DNA of 33,051 nucleotides from Gnetum montanum (GCA_015680685.1 MNCI01027232.1:29706-62756), one strand, 5' to 3'. Numbered from the stretch's first letter, positions 1 to 11,072 are shown. Notes: generated from the letters alone by a model not told the origin. Program-made: numbers and translations.

Positions 1-389
1 TCTAATATACCATCTTTAACAACGAATCTTCGTGCTCTTTTGAAGAAAGCTCTCTTTTAACTTGCAGTTAAATTATTTGGGATTTTCCTTGTATTAAGAA
101 ATTTGAGAATTTCATCATACCAATTCTCTTCATGGGTGTCAAGTGTACATACTTCATTTTCTCTAGTCATTAACTTAGCTAGTCCCATTCCCTTAATTGT
201 TTTACATATTTCTAACGAAAATCTAAAAATTTGCAACTTTATAAGCCATTTCCCTCTTTTCAATCCAATCTCATTTTGGGATAGGAATCGCTTGACTGCG
301 GGTTCAATTAACATAACGTGGACTAATGAATTTTCCAAATAATATTTAAATTGCTAAAGTGCCTTGATGATTGTGAAAGCTTGTTTCTC
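1..389 (-). pseudogene. Ty3 RNase H (C-terminal part) and start of integrase, broken
   Basis: This continues the reverse transcriptase frame after the TAA at 390-392. After eleven codons (EKQAFTIIKAL) a TAG follows at 354-356. An open stretch 57-338 then contains EPAVKRFLSQNE and KGMGLAKLM, which match the connection and RNase H tail of plant Ty3 polyproteins, followed by WYDEILKFLNT, typical of the linker before integrase. A TAA at 57-59 is followed, still in frame, by KRAFFKRARRFVVKDGIL, typical of the sequence just before the integrase zinc finger. Integrase itself lies beyond the left edge. Three in-frame stops and no frameshift are seen. Confidence 0.8.
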
Positions 390-1397
390 TTAGTCTGAAT
401 AATTTAACTCTGAGCCTTTCAACTGATATCCAAAAAATCCAATCGGTTCATCTTGACCTTCACTATCCTTTTGTGTTAGAACGGCAGCGATAGAATAATT
501 TGAAGCAAAAGAATATAACCAAAAATCTTCTTTAAGCCTACTCTTCACCAAATATGGAGCCTCTTGTATAGCCTTTTTAATTTTTGATAAAGCTCTCTCT
601 GATTCTGGTGTTTTCTCTACTTGGACATCCTTTTTTAGCATATACATCAAAGGTCTGGTAATTTTAGTAAATCCTAGGATGAAATTTTTCACAAAGTTTA
701 TCTTCCCAAAGAAAGATCTAAGAGATTTTTTACTTGTGGGATGCTCAATATTCTGTACTACTTGAATTCGGGAGTTGTCTATGGCAATTCCTTCTTGACA
801 TATCACATAGCCTAATAAACTTTCGAATTTGACCCCGAAGATACACTTCTTAGGATTTAATGAAATACCAAACTCACGACATCTATCAAAAACTTTTTGA
901 AGATGATCAATATGATTTTCTTCTTTCCTTGAGAATATTGTAATATCATCCAAATAAACCACCATGAATTTGCCTAATAAATCTTTGAATGCTAAATCCA
1001 TTGCTCTTTGAAACGTAGCTCCAGCATTTGACAATCCAAATGGCATTCTTTGGTAAGTGAAAGTTCCCCATTTGGTGATAAATGATGTTTTGTATCTATC
1101 ATTCTTATCTACCACGATTTGATTATAACCTGAGAAACCATCTAAGAAAAAATATACTTGACAACCTGAGACTTTACTAAGCATCTCATCAATTCTTGGA
1201 AGTGGATACTTATCCTTTTCTGAGGCATCATTTAGATTTCTAAAGTCTACACAAAGCCTTATATCACCATTTTTCTTTCTCACTGGAACAAGGTTAGCAA
1301 GCCATGTCGAATATCGTACTAGATATATGATTTTTGCTTGTAAAAAATTCTTGATTTTGGCTTCCATAGCTGGTTCAAATGATGGATTAAATTTTCT
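390..1397 (-). pseudogene. Ty3/gypsy reverse transcriptase domain
   Basis: RNA-dependent DNA polymerase domain of element 1. Motifs in order: NLVPVRKKNGDIRLCVDFRN (fingers), YPLPRIDEML, FLDGFSGYNQI (first catalytic Asp), QRMPFGLSNAGATFQRAMD, and VVYLDDITIF (the YxDD catalytic box as YLDD, intact), then the thumb and connection with LGYVICQEGIAID. The first in-frame Met is at 1367, but this is not a true start: the frame continues upstream through FNPSFEPAMEAKI, typical of the region just before RT, to a TAA at 1398. The polyprotein therefore ran through from the upstream RNase H. The domain is full length and catalytically plausible, but stops on both sides isolate it. The lineage (Tat-like) is inferred from the neighbours. 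Confidence 0.92.
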
Positions 1398-2282
1398 TTA
1401 TTTTTTCTTGACTATTTTGCAACCTTCTGTTAAAGGGATCTTATGTGTCATCACATCTTCTCTAAAAGCTTTAAGATCATCATAAGACCAAGCAAAATTG
1501 TCCAAATTTTTTCTTAGACATGTTAAAAAGTTTTTCTTGAAATTCGAATCTCTTTCCTTTGTAACCTTCAACATCTTTGGCATCTTTTCTAATCCAAAAT
1601 TCACTACCTCGAAAGCTTGACTATCTGAGTCTTTTAAATCCTTTCCGGTAAGTAAATTTTTCTTGAACTCATGTTCCAAGTCGATCATCCTTTTTGGAAT
1701 GAAATTAGCCTTGGAATTTGATGACGTTTTAGGTATCACTTGACCCTCAAATTCTTTTTTTTTCATAAATCTTAGTACTTGATCATTATCTTCAAGTACT
1801 TGTAAATGTCTTATATTATCTGGTACTGATGGATGATGTTCTTCTTCAATCATGACATCTTTGTAACTTTCTAATATTTGCATATCCAATGTTGAAGCTG
1901 CCTTTGCCAAATTGTCTGCTATACGATTCTCTACTCTATTTATATGCTCTATTTGGCAATGTTGAAATTTATCTAACATCTTACAAGAAAGTTGCTTATA
2001 AGATCTTAATAATGAACTCTTTACGACACAGTTACCCTTTACTTGTTCACAGACTAATCTTGAGTCTCCTTTTATAGTAATTTCTTTGATCTTTTTGTCT
2101 AAAGTTATTCTCATACCAATACATAAATCTTTATACTTAGCCTTGTTGTTAGTACAAGGGAAAGATAGATGAATTGCTTTGATAATTTTAGGTGAATCAT
2201 TCCTTAATACAACTATACCGACTCCTGCACCTTTTGAATTATATGAACCATCAAAGTATAACTCCCATTCATCCTCTTTCTT
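1398..2282 (-). pseudogene. Extra RNase H domain placed between protease and RT
   Basis: After the TAA at 2283 the same frame reads WELYFDGSYNSKGAGVGIV, then CTNNKAKYKDL, KGDSRLVCEQVKG and ENRIADNLAKAAS. These are the ordered motifs of an archaeal-type RNase H (aRNH), the kind found as a second RNase H in plant Tat-type elements. The first catalytic Asp (DGS), the Asp of GDSRLV and the late Asp of ADNLA are present. The catalytic Glu of the usual NNEAEYEAL motif is replaced by Lys, so the enzyme should be inactive. The domain fills about 1870-2270. The rest down to 1398 is a linker including YDDLKAFREDVMTHKIPL, typical of the sequence before RT. The longest ATG-initiated frame starts at 2114 and misses the first catalytic motif. 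The position upstream of RT is unusual. Confidence 0.82.
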
Positions 2283-3569
2283 TTATTGTTCTTTTTTAGA
2301 ACCATAATTTTCTTGGAGTGTACAAATTTTGTTTTCAACACTTCCTTTTTCCACCATTTTACTTTTTCCATTTGAAGTAATGTTATCTATCATCAAAGGT
2401 TCACTATAGATATATATCTGATTTGGTTCTCCTTTCCAAGGTAACCACATGTGAGAATAATCTATTGATATGTAACCTGAGAAATTCTTGCTCCAACTTC
2501 TACTCAATAAGAGACTATGTGAATCTGGTATATCTACCACTTGAATAGTTAATTTAATTTTAATGCGGGGTTTAGAAGCAATTTCCAATAGAACATTTGG
2601 TAATTGACCCACAATCTTCACTCTACTTTTATCCACTTGAACAATCTTTCTATTTGATTTTTTAGGAATCAAACCAAGTTTCTTACATATAGACATTGGC
2701 ATTATAGTAGACGTAGCTCTAGAATCAACCAAACGATTGTGTAAGTATTTATCCTTTAATTTCATTGTCAAAAGAAAAGGAGGAGCTTCCTTATCATATG
2801 AGGTCTTTAACTTCTCATCATTATTAGACACATAACTTAACTCTGATTCTCTAACTCTCCTTTTACCTTTAATGAACTCTAAAGCCCTTCTTTGCTGATC
2901 TCCTATTTGAAGCAACTGATAAAAGCTAATATTGGCCTTGACATGTTTAAGGTCTTCAATCAAATCATATTCTCCATCACCAATAAAGCTTGGTCTCTTT
3001 ATCCATTTATTAAAAGACTGATTTGGAGTGCTTTGCTCCACTTGATCGTCTTTACCTTTATTCTTATCTCTCCTATTTGGCTCAAAAGCTTTTCTCTTAG
3101 TAGATGGATCAGTAATCACATTTGGAGGTATAGAAATAGTTAATCTTTCTTTTGATTGAATATTGTATCCATTTTCCTGATTGTTATTACATTCCTCATC
3201 GGAAGACAAATCTTCTTCAAAATTTGATAGAGAAGAAGTATCGCTAGATCCATTGCTAGAAGATTTACTTGCATAATGAACACTAGATAACTCATTATCA
3301 GATTCAATATCAAGAAAGTTGGACATAATTAGATCACTTTCATCCTCATCTTCTACTAACTTAGTGTCTTGATTTTTATGCTTTCTACTTTTCTTTTCTT
3401 CCTTGATATTTACTCTTTCCAAAGCTTTTTCAAGCTTCACTATTTTGTTAGACATATCTCTCATTAATTGTCCTTTTTCAGATCCTACTCTTTCATGTTC
3501 TTGCTCTATCTTAACATGAGATGGACCTGGTAAAGCTTTAAATTGAGCAAAATCTTGCATAGGAATCAT
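2283..3569 (-). pseudogene. Gag C-terminal linker and retropepsin-like protease
   Basis: The 428-residue open frame starts at an internal Met; the frame continues upstream through LLRRTPNLTTLNDYFREAI to the Gag region. Residues about 60-130 are acidic and Ser-rich. Residues about 265-390 form the aspartic protease: APPFLLTMKLKD, LVDSRATSTIMPMS (active-site region, about 2718-2730) and HSLLLSRSWSKNFSGYISID, the conserved ILGRxW-like block of this group. The active-site triad reads D-S-R, not the required D-S/T-G, so the protease should be dead. The change fits a single G-to-A transition. No CCHC zinc knuckle is visible. The frame ends at a TAA (2283-2285), with the RNase H following in frame. 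Confidence 0.85.
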
Positions 3570-3688
3570 AACTCTTTCTTGTCATTTTTGAATTGCAATA
3601 TTTTCTTCAGGATTCAAGTTCAACTATTTTTCTAACTGTATAGCTTCACGAAAGTAGTCATTTAGTGTAGTTAAGTTTGGAGTTCTCC

Positions 3689-4405
3689 TTAACAAATTGA
3701 AATGTTGGGGTTGATAGCCTTAAGGTAAGTTTTCTTAAGCATTTCTTCTGATGACCTATATTGCCTTTGAAAGAGTCCACAAATTCGTTGAAACTTGGTG
3801 TTAAAATCTCTAATTGACTTTTTAACTCCTTGCTTAGCTTGTATCAGCCCACAGTATAGTTGTTGTTGATCTAATTGATTACCAAACTGGGCTAAGAAAA
3901 GATTCTTCATGTCATCCCAACTTGTAATACTATTACTTGGTAAGTTCGAATACCAAATCTGAGCCATATCCTTTAGATTTGATACAAAAAACCTACAAGC
4001 TTGATCTTGATGTTGAATATTTGCATGAGCTAAAGCTAACTCAAATATGTGAATATATTCTTCAGCTAAATAAGCTTTTCCAGGAATGAAAGGCTCAGGC
4101 AAGTATTTGTAAACTATCTTAGGAATATCATTGTAATCTTGAAATCCTAACGATGTAACTCCTTGCCAAGGATTTGCCATCCTATTCCTTTGGATAATTA
4201 AACTCTTAAACTTTTTAGATCTTCTCTTATGAATCGATAAACCAGATATAATGGGTGATCTTCTTGATCTTCTAGTTTTCACTCCCCTACTTGTTCCCAA
4301 TTCAAAAACTTTCTTTTGTTCTTCTTCTGATGAAGAATCAGTCTTAGAATCTAGAATATCTTTTGAAACTTTGAAACTTTCCAAACTATCAATCTTCTTG
4401 GTCAT
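3689..4405 (-). pseudogene. Gag (Ty3/gypsy retrotransposon capsid), frameshifted
   Basis: This is the structural protein that forms the virus-like particle. The ATG at 4405 lies about 100 bases after the primer-binding site, so it is a plausible true start. The N-terminal 70 residues are charged and Ser/Arg-rich. The capsid core reads ACRFFVSNLKDMAQIWYSNL, SWDDMKNLFLAQFGNQ and AKQGVKKSIRDFNTKFQRI, typical plant retrotransposon Gag motifs. The frame is lost near KAINPNIS at 3689-3700, and the downstream sequence continues as LLRRTPNLTTLNDYF in the protease frame. A one-base shift therefore splits Gag from the rest; a programmed shift cannot be excluded, but no slippery site is obvious. Confidence 0.88.
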
Positions 4406-4506
4406 GAACTAAAAATAGTATTTAACTTCTTAAGCCTTTATAGTAACAAATAATTGTTGATGTGCTAAAATTACAAGGCTTATGAACCTAGAGGCTAAAT
4501 TTTCAG

Positions 4507-4523
4507 CCCTCCTTCTAGCGCCA
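4507..4523 (-). other. Primer-binding site of element 1
   Basis: On the minus strand the sequence TGGCGCTAGAAGGAGGG begins seven bases after the presumed LTR end (CA at 4531-4532 read backwards). It starts with TGG, as expected for pairing with a tRNA CCA end. Element 3 has the related TGGCACTAGAAAGAGGG at the same place, which supports the call. The tRNA identity was not determined. Confidence 0.7.
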
Positions 4524-4530
4524 AAAGAAC

Positions 4531-6110
4531 TGTTGGCGACCGTTTGAGACACGACCACCAACGAGTGTCCTCAAACAAGATTTAGGTGCTTGCTGGTCTC
4601 TAGCAACACCAAGGCCCAGATACCTCCAAATAGACTCAGTAGTTAATGTGAGTATGTGTGTGTGTTGTTGTGGCATGCAGTTATGAAATATGAAACGATT
4701 GCGTTGTGTGTAAACTACAAATGACTTATCTTAAAGAGATTCAGCCAACTTTGCCAAGTACTGTGAGTTGTTGAGAGTTCCTATTTTGTTCAATTGCCTA
4801 GTCTACGCAGTCCTTATAATACCTACTTATAACAAATAAAATTTTGCAAAAACATTTGAGCACAACTCCGCAAATCTAATCCTAATTTTCCCCAGAGAAA
4901 GAGATAGTTCCACAAGAAAACTAGAAATAGAGCAAGATTCGATGGAAATAGATAGAAAAGAAAAGAAAGCAGATTTGTGTAGACCTCAAATATTTCAACA
5001 AGGTAAAATGACATGAGTAAACACTTCGCAATAAAGCTATCCCAAATTCAATATCTACAAATTGTTCAAACTTCCAAGGCTCAAATAAGCAATTGCTTCA
5101 AGGCAATCCTACTATGCTACCAAAAATTTGCTGCTTAATCTACCATGTACGAGGCTCTATTTTGGCTAGATAATGGATGCTAACAATTGCATTCAACAGA
5201 ACTTTCGAAAGACTTGACAATTTCTAATTGAAATACCACAGAAATTCACTTTAAAGATAAAAAGAAGCTATTCTGGTCCCATCAAAATACCAAAGATTTT
5301 CTGAACCCTATTGACTACTGAATTGTTCAATGGCGTGACTACAAGCAGAGGCTCTCTAACAACAATCCCAATAGAGGTTCCTATACATTGCACAATAACA
5401 AAATTTACTACTAAAATGCTCTTAAGGCTTTTAAACACAAGCACTTCTATGGAAAAATTTTAACAAAAATTTTCTATCAGGCAACAAGAACAATAAGAGC
5501 AATATAAAAATCAAAAAATTACTCGCCAAGGATGATATTATCTAAACCACTAGCTAAATAATTTAAACAAAACAAAAATAAAACATAACTCACAGGACCA
5601 TGAAAAAGAGGCTGATATCTTTTCTTTAGCAAGTCATCAAGCAATCGTTCACAATTTCTTCTTTACAATGCTCTTCGCCCAAGACTCAAAGTGTCTCCAA
5701 GTGAGAGCACAAGTGCTAGCTAGTAGCCTTCCAAAGTGATGTATCAATGTCTTCTTCAAAGTATGATGTCTTGCCCCCAAAAGTGTCATGTATCTCTTAT
5801 CCAAGTATATCCTCCTTTTTAAAGGGTTCAAAGGTGGTTACATTCCAAAATATCCTAGCTAACTTTTCTCCCAAGTAAGGAGGTTACAACTTACCCATCT
5901 AGTTAGGAGGAAGTTATGTAGTTAGGNTATGTATATATGTTGATTAATTTGTTAGATATTTTAACCATCGATGCTTTCGTAAAGTTATAAACAATTGTAA
6001 GATAATTTTACATACACCTTGGTGTAAATGTGAGTGAAAGCGATAGAGTTAATGGCTAAAAATAAATCTTCTTCGTCTTCCCTGGTAAATCGCGTAGATA
6101 ATCAGCAACA
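4531..6110 (-). repeat. 5' LTR of element 1 (right end tentative)
   Basis: The left boundary TGTTGGCGACC, seven bases from the primer-binding site, is well placed. The right boundary is tentative: CAACA at 6106-6110 would give TGTTG/CAACA ends. A TATA-like stretch lies at about 5816-5823 on the minus strand, followed by AAGGAGG. No convincing coding sequence is present: the 60-63-codon frames inside have no recognisable motif. An N lies at 5927. The partner LTR is outside the window, so length and age cannot be judged. Confidence 0.55.
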
Positions 6111-6655
6111 ATTCTAGAACAATAGGCGTAATCGGCTAGTTCGTTTTCTCCTTTCTCTTATCTCTGCGCAAAACCTATAAGAACTGACACATGCTCTAAC
6201 TAAGATCCAAAGTGTTGTTTCAACCAAAACCATATGTTTGAACTGCCACCGCACAACAAGGCCCTACCAAAATCGTTACCAACTGCTACCATGGGAGAAG
6301 GCTCTACCGCTGCATCCGACATCGTTGTGGTGTTCAGTTGTTGAAGAGCAAGGGAAAAGGATTTTCTTGGAAGAAAGAAAGTGATGTACTGAACATATGG
6401 TCCTGAACATCGGGTTTCAGTTTCTTGGAATTTGTTTTGTTCTACCCCAAATTCACTTAGGGTTTCTTGCGCTTTTTTTTTTGAAATTGTAGAACAAAAA
6501 CAAGAACCCAAATTTCATTCCCTCCACGAATGTGTCTACACAATTTTTAGAAATTGTGTTACAGAATCATCAATCACTTCTCCTGAAAATCCACGATCAG
6601 TTCAGACGTTCCCAGAATGTTATACAAGAAGACAAGTTCCAAATTTTTAGAGCTG
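6111..6655. other. Non-coding stretch downstream of the EF-hand relic
   Basis: This lies between the element 1 LTR and the EF-hand pseudogene. It probably contains the old 3' flank of that gene. A telo-box-like TTAGGGTTT occurs near 6457-6465. Open frames on both strands (103 codons minus at 6200-6511, 72 codons plus at 6432-6650) overlap each other and show no family I recognise, so they are not called. Confidence 0.5.
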
Positions 6656-6976
6656 CTACTCTTGAGCGAGCGCCCACTGAAAGCATTCATCGGAAGCATT
6701 CATGAAAGCGGAGCTGAGCCGAATCATCATGATGCAAAAATCATGTTGTGATAGAGCACCATCACCATCGAAATCGCCCTCCCTGAGAATGGCCTATAGA
6801 TCGATGTCGGAGAGTGAATCCAGACCCAGAATCGTAGCATTTCTGCGTAGGCTCTCCAACGTTATCAGTCCCGTCGTAGGCTCCACCAGAAGCTCAAAGC
6901 CCTTGCACATCTCCGCCATGAACTCACCGACCCCTAATTTCTCCACCATCATAGGCAAATAATCCTCGAACTCCAT
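6656..6976 (-). pseudogene. PBP1/KIC-like EF-hand calcium sensor, one in-frame stop
   Basis: Small plant calcium-binding proteins of the PBP1/KIC (KRP1) type have one working EF-hand and bind partners such as PINOID kinase or a kinesin. The best start is the ATG at 6974-6976, giving 106 residues before the TAG at 6656-6658, about the family's usual length. MEFEDYLPMMVEKLG opens the protein as in the family; GLITLESLRRNATILGL is the degenerate first hand; REGDFDGDGALSQHDF is the second. The calcium loop DFDGDGALSQHD keeps Asp at positions 1, 3 and 5 but has Asp, not Glu, at position 12. A TAG at 6794-6796 interrupts it after SLSDIDL, and the rest reads on in frame. A recent pseudogene, a silenced allele or a base error could explain this. 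It is the only cellular gene in the window. Confidence 0.85.
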
Positions 6977-7600
6977 GGCTGGCTCAAACCTACCAAAACT
7001 CCTCCGCAACTTCACAAGAATTTCCTCTTCTTGCAGAGCTCGATCTGAAATGTATCGGCAATTTTCACAGCAGCAACAGAATGAAAATGACGATGGTAGA
7101 GTGGTGTCGCTGAGTTGCAGATAATTGATTGAGGTGGAAGTGGTAGGAACAACCCCAAGCCAACGGCAAAGCAAAGTGACCATAATATTATTTCATTGAT
7201 GAATTGGTTTTCATGAATATTCACATTACTTTTTGACGTAACTGGCTTTCGTTAGTCAAATAAAATTGAATCATAAAATTTTGTGTTTCATCACTGCATA
7301 ATAACTTACATGAACCTTTGGTAAGTTCAAGCATTATTCTTTTGAAATTATTTCCAAATTATTTGAGGCAGAGCACAGATGCTTTTGAACAAATATCGGT
7401 AGCCTGAAACACTGTTTTCTACCACCTTCTCCTGCTTGTTCTTTACCAGTATCCAAGGATTTACCAGTTATTCTATTTTTGTTTTCATTCATTCCATCTT
7501 TTCTTCCAATCCATCTCTTTCTTTTTTTTAAAAAAAAACAAGTGATAGGAATCAATACCTTTTCAGATTACATCTTGCCATTTCGAATATTTGTATTGAA
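6977..7600. other. Upstream flank of the EF-hand relic; no gene seen
   Basis: The minus-strand frame continues upstream of 6976 to a Met at 7183, but those 69 residues are Cys- and Ser-rich with no family resemblance, and known relatives begin at the MEFEDYLP position. This is most likely the old 5' leader and promoter. A short homopolymer A/T patch lies near 7511-7531. Nothing else is supported. Confidence 0.5.
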
Positions 7601-7874
7601 ATATTTTGGAAATCTCAATCATCTCATGTCTCTGTTCCATAAAATGGCTAAAATGTGTCAACACTTAGTTGATATTTTCGATTTCAGGACTTGGAAGTTG
7701 GTGATGGACTTAGTCTAATGTGTCTATGCTATCGATGTAGGCACAAGTCAAGCTCTTAGTTGGTTTCATACATATAGTTGAATTGCTCTTTTGGTCAGCT
7801 ATTAGCCACTAGATGCCTTTATGTCTTATGGCTGCTACATATAAGCATCTTTGTATGTTGGTTATTTGTGCACA

Positions 7875-8330
7875 CTAGTTGCATGTAGGTAATGTTAAAC
7901 ATTGTATGAACCATGGCTTTTGCACACAATTACACCCTATGTCACTATATGAGATGCATGGAACTTTCTTCTTCTTAGTATTTCCAAACATATTTTCCTT
8001 TGATATCACGAGGGAAAGATCATGTATTCCTAGGCATGTGTCAATTATGCTTAGCCATGCCCTTTCCATTATAATTGGAAAGTCCTCCTTACAGTTGTTG
8101 ACTTGAATAACTAGGAAATCAGCTGGATAAGACCACCCACAAATAGTGGTGACAATGTCCTCCACTAGTCCTAATGGGACAGTGATGGACTGGTCAGCCA
8201 ACTCTAAATGTACATTACTCTTTTTTAGTGGAGGCAGGTTCCAGACTTTGTACATTTCTTGACAGATTAAGTTGATACCAGAACCTGAATCCAAATGAGC
8301 TTTGCAAGGTTCATTCCCAATGATTTGTAA
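7875..8330 (-). pseudogene. Retropepsin-like protease of family 2 copy A
   Basis: The open frame 7875-8294 begins inside the active site with MDSGSGINLICQEMY; upstream the frame reads SPLIYLQIIGNEPCKAHL, so the Met is not a start. The D-S-G triad is intact. LELADQSITVPLGLVEDI and WSYPADFLVIQV are followed by DFPIIMERAWLSIIDTCLGI, the second conserved block, which matches IMGRAWL in copy B with Gly changed to Glu. The protein tail KKKKVPCISY is also shared with copy B. The enzyme would process the Gag precursor inside particles. This is the best-preserved piece of copy A. Confidence 0.85.
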
Positions 8331-10937
8331 ATATATAAGGGGACTCCCAGGATTAGGAAGATGGTTAGCTTTAATTCAAGTGGTGACAGCATGAGTCAAC
8401 ATGACCGTATGTGTTGGATGTGGCCTTTGGTTTGAAGGGATTTTTGAAGTTTGAAATGATCATGAGGCCTTTGGAGAGTTACTTGCTTGTGACTATAAGG
8501 ACTTGGTTGGACTGTCGGTCCTAAAAAAAAGGTTTCTTCTTCATGTGGTTGTCTGAACCAATAGTAGGGTGAGGATTAATAGCCCTTGTAGCATTACGTT
8601 GCTGTGGTTGGGCAGGGAGCTCATCCTACATAGCTAGAGCAGGTGGTAATGGAGCTAAGGGTGGAAAACGTGCAGTCGGATGAGAAGGATAGTTCATTTG
8701 TGGAACATCTCCCCTAGGAGAGGGAGTTCTATAGTACTCATGGGTTTGGTAGTGAGGCTAAGGAGTGACATGACTAGTGGAGTCATGTGGAGAGATTAGC
8801 TACTACACGTAGTATTCAAAGATGTTAGATTGACAGTAAGGGTACTGTTGACATGGTGGTGGCATTCCTCATGATTATGGATGTTTCCACTGTTGATACT
8901 ATTCAATTGGTTGTGGTGGAGTTCCACCTGGATAATACATCAAGGGTTGGTGGAATTGTCTTGGGTTACCTTGAGGATAAGGTAACCTTCGGGGTGTTTG
9001 TTGTCTGTTTAATCGTGGGTTTAGTGCATACACCCTAGACTCTTGCAAATGTGAGATTACAAGGCAACATCCCTTAGGATGGTCATATTGGTATATCTCA
9101 CATCCATCATCATTGTCTGTATCCGAATCCAAAACCTCTTCAATGATGACAACTTTTCCCTTACCTTTGTTACGTGCATATTCAGATTTTCTATTTTTCC
9201 TCTTTTCTTGATCACTGCCTAGTTCCCTAGACTCCTCTACTATTTTGAGAATGGTTTGAGATCTATTATCTAGGGAGTCCTACATTTGGTCCACCTTTGC
9301 CGATACTTTTGATGTGAGTTTTTGAATGGGCAAAGTTTTCCTATTTATCATCTCTTCAAGTGGTGACTCTTCTTCATCCTTGCAAAATCTAACTCCTTTC
9401 TTTCAAAGGGAAGGATCTTTGTTGTATTCCTCTACACTCTCTCTTTTCCTTAACACACATTCCTCTTTAGGAACTTGCTTCAACAATCTTTGTACTTGAT
9501 GGGCTCTAAGCTCAGATAGTCTTCCTTGGGCATAAGTCTTAAGTATTCTTCACATTTCATGCCTAAGCCCATCTACAAGATGGCATAGTTGTTCCCTCTA
9601 CAAGTAATCATGGCCTAGGCAATGATGTAACAGTGCATAATATTGGCCCATGGTAGCATCCAAGGGTTTGTGTCCTCCTTGTTTTCATCCTTGGATTTGC
9701 TTCCATAGGTTGGACACTCATGAGTATGCCTAATACTTATCGTTGAATAGTTCTAACATGGTACTCCATTGACAAATGGATTCTAGTTCTAAGAACCAGT
9801 ACCAACTTTCTACTTCTTTGATTAATGTCCATGGAAACAACTTGAGCTTTTACCACTCATTTTCTATATTTTGCAAAGCACATGCATCATGGAATGCCTA
9901 TAGATGATTTTGAGGATCAGCGTTGTATCCCCCTTCAAATTGTGGGATATTGTTCATGTCTAATTTTTTGATCCTACTGTCCTTTTGGTGCCTTGTTGGG
10001 ATCCTAACAGCCTTAGTTATGTCTAACATGCTTCAGGTGGCGAGTATGATTTCATCGTGATCGTGTTGTCTATGGTGTCTATGATGCCTAAGTTGTTCCC
10101 TACTCTCCCTTATTTCGTGATGAGTTTCTCTAGAATGTCCTCATCCCATTTCTTGATTGTTTTATCTACGATCTCTGTTTCGCTTACCATTATCCTTAGG
10201 ATCTTTTCCTTTGCGACTGTGTCTAGATCTTGAAGGAGAGGGTGAAGGAGATGATGAAGGCAAAGAGGAAGGAGGACTAGCATCATGATGGTGCCTGCTA
10301 CCTCCCTTTGATAGTTGTGGCCTTAGTCACAGTTACGATTAGAATGTCCATCTTTATCATGTGTTCATGTCCCTTTTTCAAACCCTTTGTGTTCGTTAGT
10401 ACCAGAATCTAGATTATGAATAGTTGAATGAAGATTCTGATACACAACCCCTTGATTGAAGTTAATGGGAGGAACGTCATTTTGTGGGAGACCTCCTGAG
10501 GCAGGTTCAAAACTCTCATTTTCACTTAGGACATATGGGACATTCTGAGACAACTTCCCCTTCATGGATTCATAATGTCTCTCCTGTTGTAGGTCCCTTT
10601 GACATTGTGCCTCCGTGGGTCGATACTCTCTTGAGTCATGATCATGCACAATGTACTCTATCTGTAAGTGCTACATACCAATTTGTGTGAGATCATGAAG
10701 AAGCATGCTTGGGACTGAGCGATCGGGAGGTAACACTATGTTACCTTCTAAATCACGCCAACATAGTTATTAAACCTGGTGAAGGATAAAGATAAAGTTT
10801 GGTATATACTCATCGGGATGAACGTATACCACACGAAACTATTGGGGTACTGGTGGGTCATCATGTGTACTATGCCTCCGATTGTTCATTGTGTCAAACC
10901 TAGGTGGTGAAGCACTCTCGTAAGAAGAATGAGACAT
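8331..10937 (-). pseudogene. Gag and linker of family 2 copy A, heavily broken
   Basis: The start is the ATG at 10935-10937 (MSHSSYESASPPR), matching copy B MSYSSHKSTSPPR. Recognisable pieces in order: a segment at 10365-10649 with Gln/Glu-rich sequence and VVYQNLHSTIHN; an Arg/Ser/His-rich segment near 10080-10320; the capsid core near 9300-9960 (FEGGYNADPQNHL, FHDACALQNIENEW); and 8899-9132 with GCEIYQYDHPKGCC, YALNPRLN and LPYPQGNP. Many stops and shifts separate these. Every piece has a counterpart in the same order at 13598-15787 on the plus strand. The capsid core is typical of plant Ty3-type Gag. Confidence 0.8.
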
Positions 10938-11051
10938 AATTATCTAGTCAATGTGCAATATTCCTCTTGATGATTGTAAAATAACCAACCCTAAGGGTTC
11001 GTTCCAATGATGGGAAGATATCCTAAGTTCTAGCTAGTGCACAAACAACAA

Positions 11052-11071
11052 AGTCCCTAACAATGGCACTA
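11052..11071 (-). other. Decayed primer-binding site, family 2 copy A
   Basis: On the minus strand TTAGTGCCATTGTTAGGGAC sits right after the LTR end. Copy B has TTGGCGCCATTGCCAGGGAC at the same place. The differences are mostly C/G to T/A changes, as expected from decay of methylated cytosine. Confidence 0.75.
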
Positions 11072-11072
11072 A

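Larger units (their letters stand above)
1..6110 (-). mobile_element. Ty3/gypsy LTR retrotransposon, 5' part (element 1)
   Basis: Reading leftward on the minus strand the order is LTR, primer-binding site, Gag, aspartic protease, an extra RNase H, reverse transcriptase, the usual RNase H and the first residues of the integrase N-terminal region, where the window ends. From 3569 down to 1 all domains lie in one frame, broken only by stop codons. Gag (3689-4405) is in another frame, so at least one frameshift separates it. The right end at 6110 is a guess based on a CAACA end that mirrors the TGTTG at 4531. The 3' LTR is outside the window, so the LTR could not be confirmed by comparison. The protease and leader resemble the Tat/Ogre-like branch of plant Ty3 elements. 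The element is dead. Confidence 0.85.

Noticed and set aside
4531-6110. A cellular gene on either strand in the element 1 LTR
   Set aside because: Only short frames without motifs; position next to a primer-binding site marks it as LTR.
6200-6511. 103-codon minus frame starting MGSCFCSTISKKK as a gene
   Set aside because: Overlaps an opposing frame, no family match, lies in the presumed 3' flank of the EF-hand relic.
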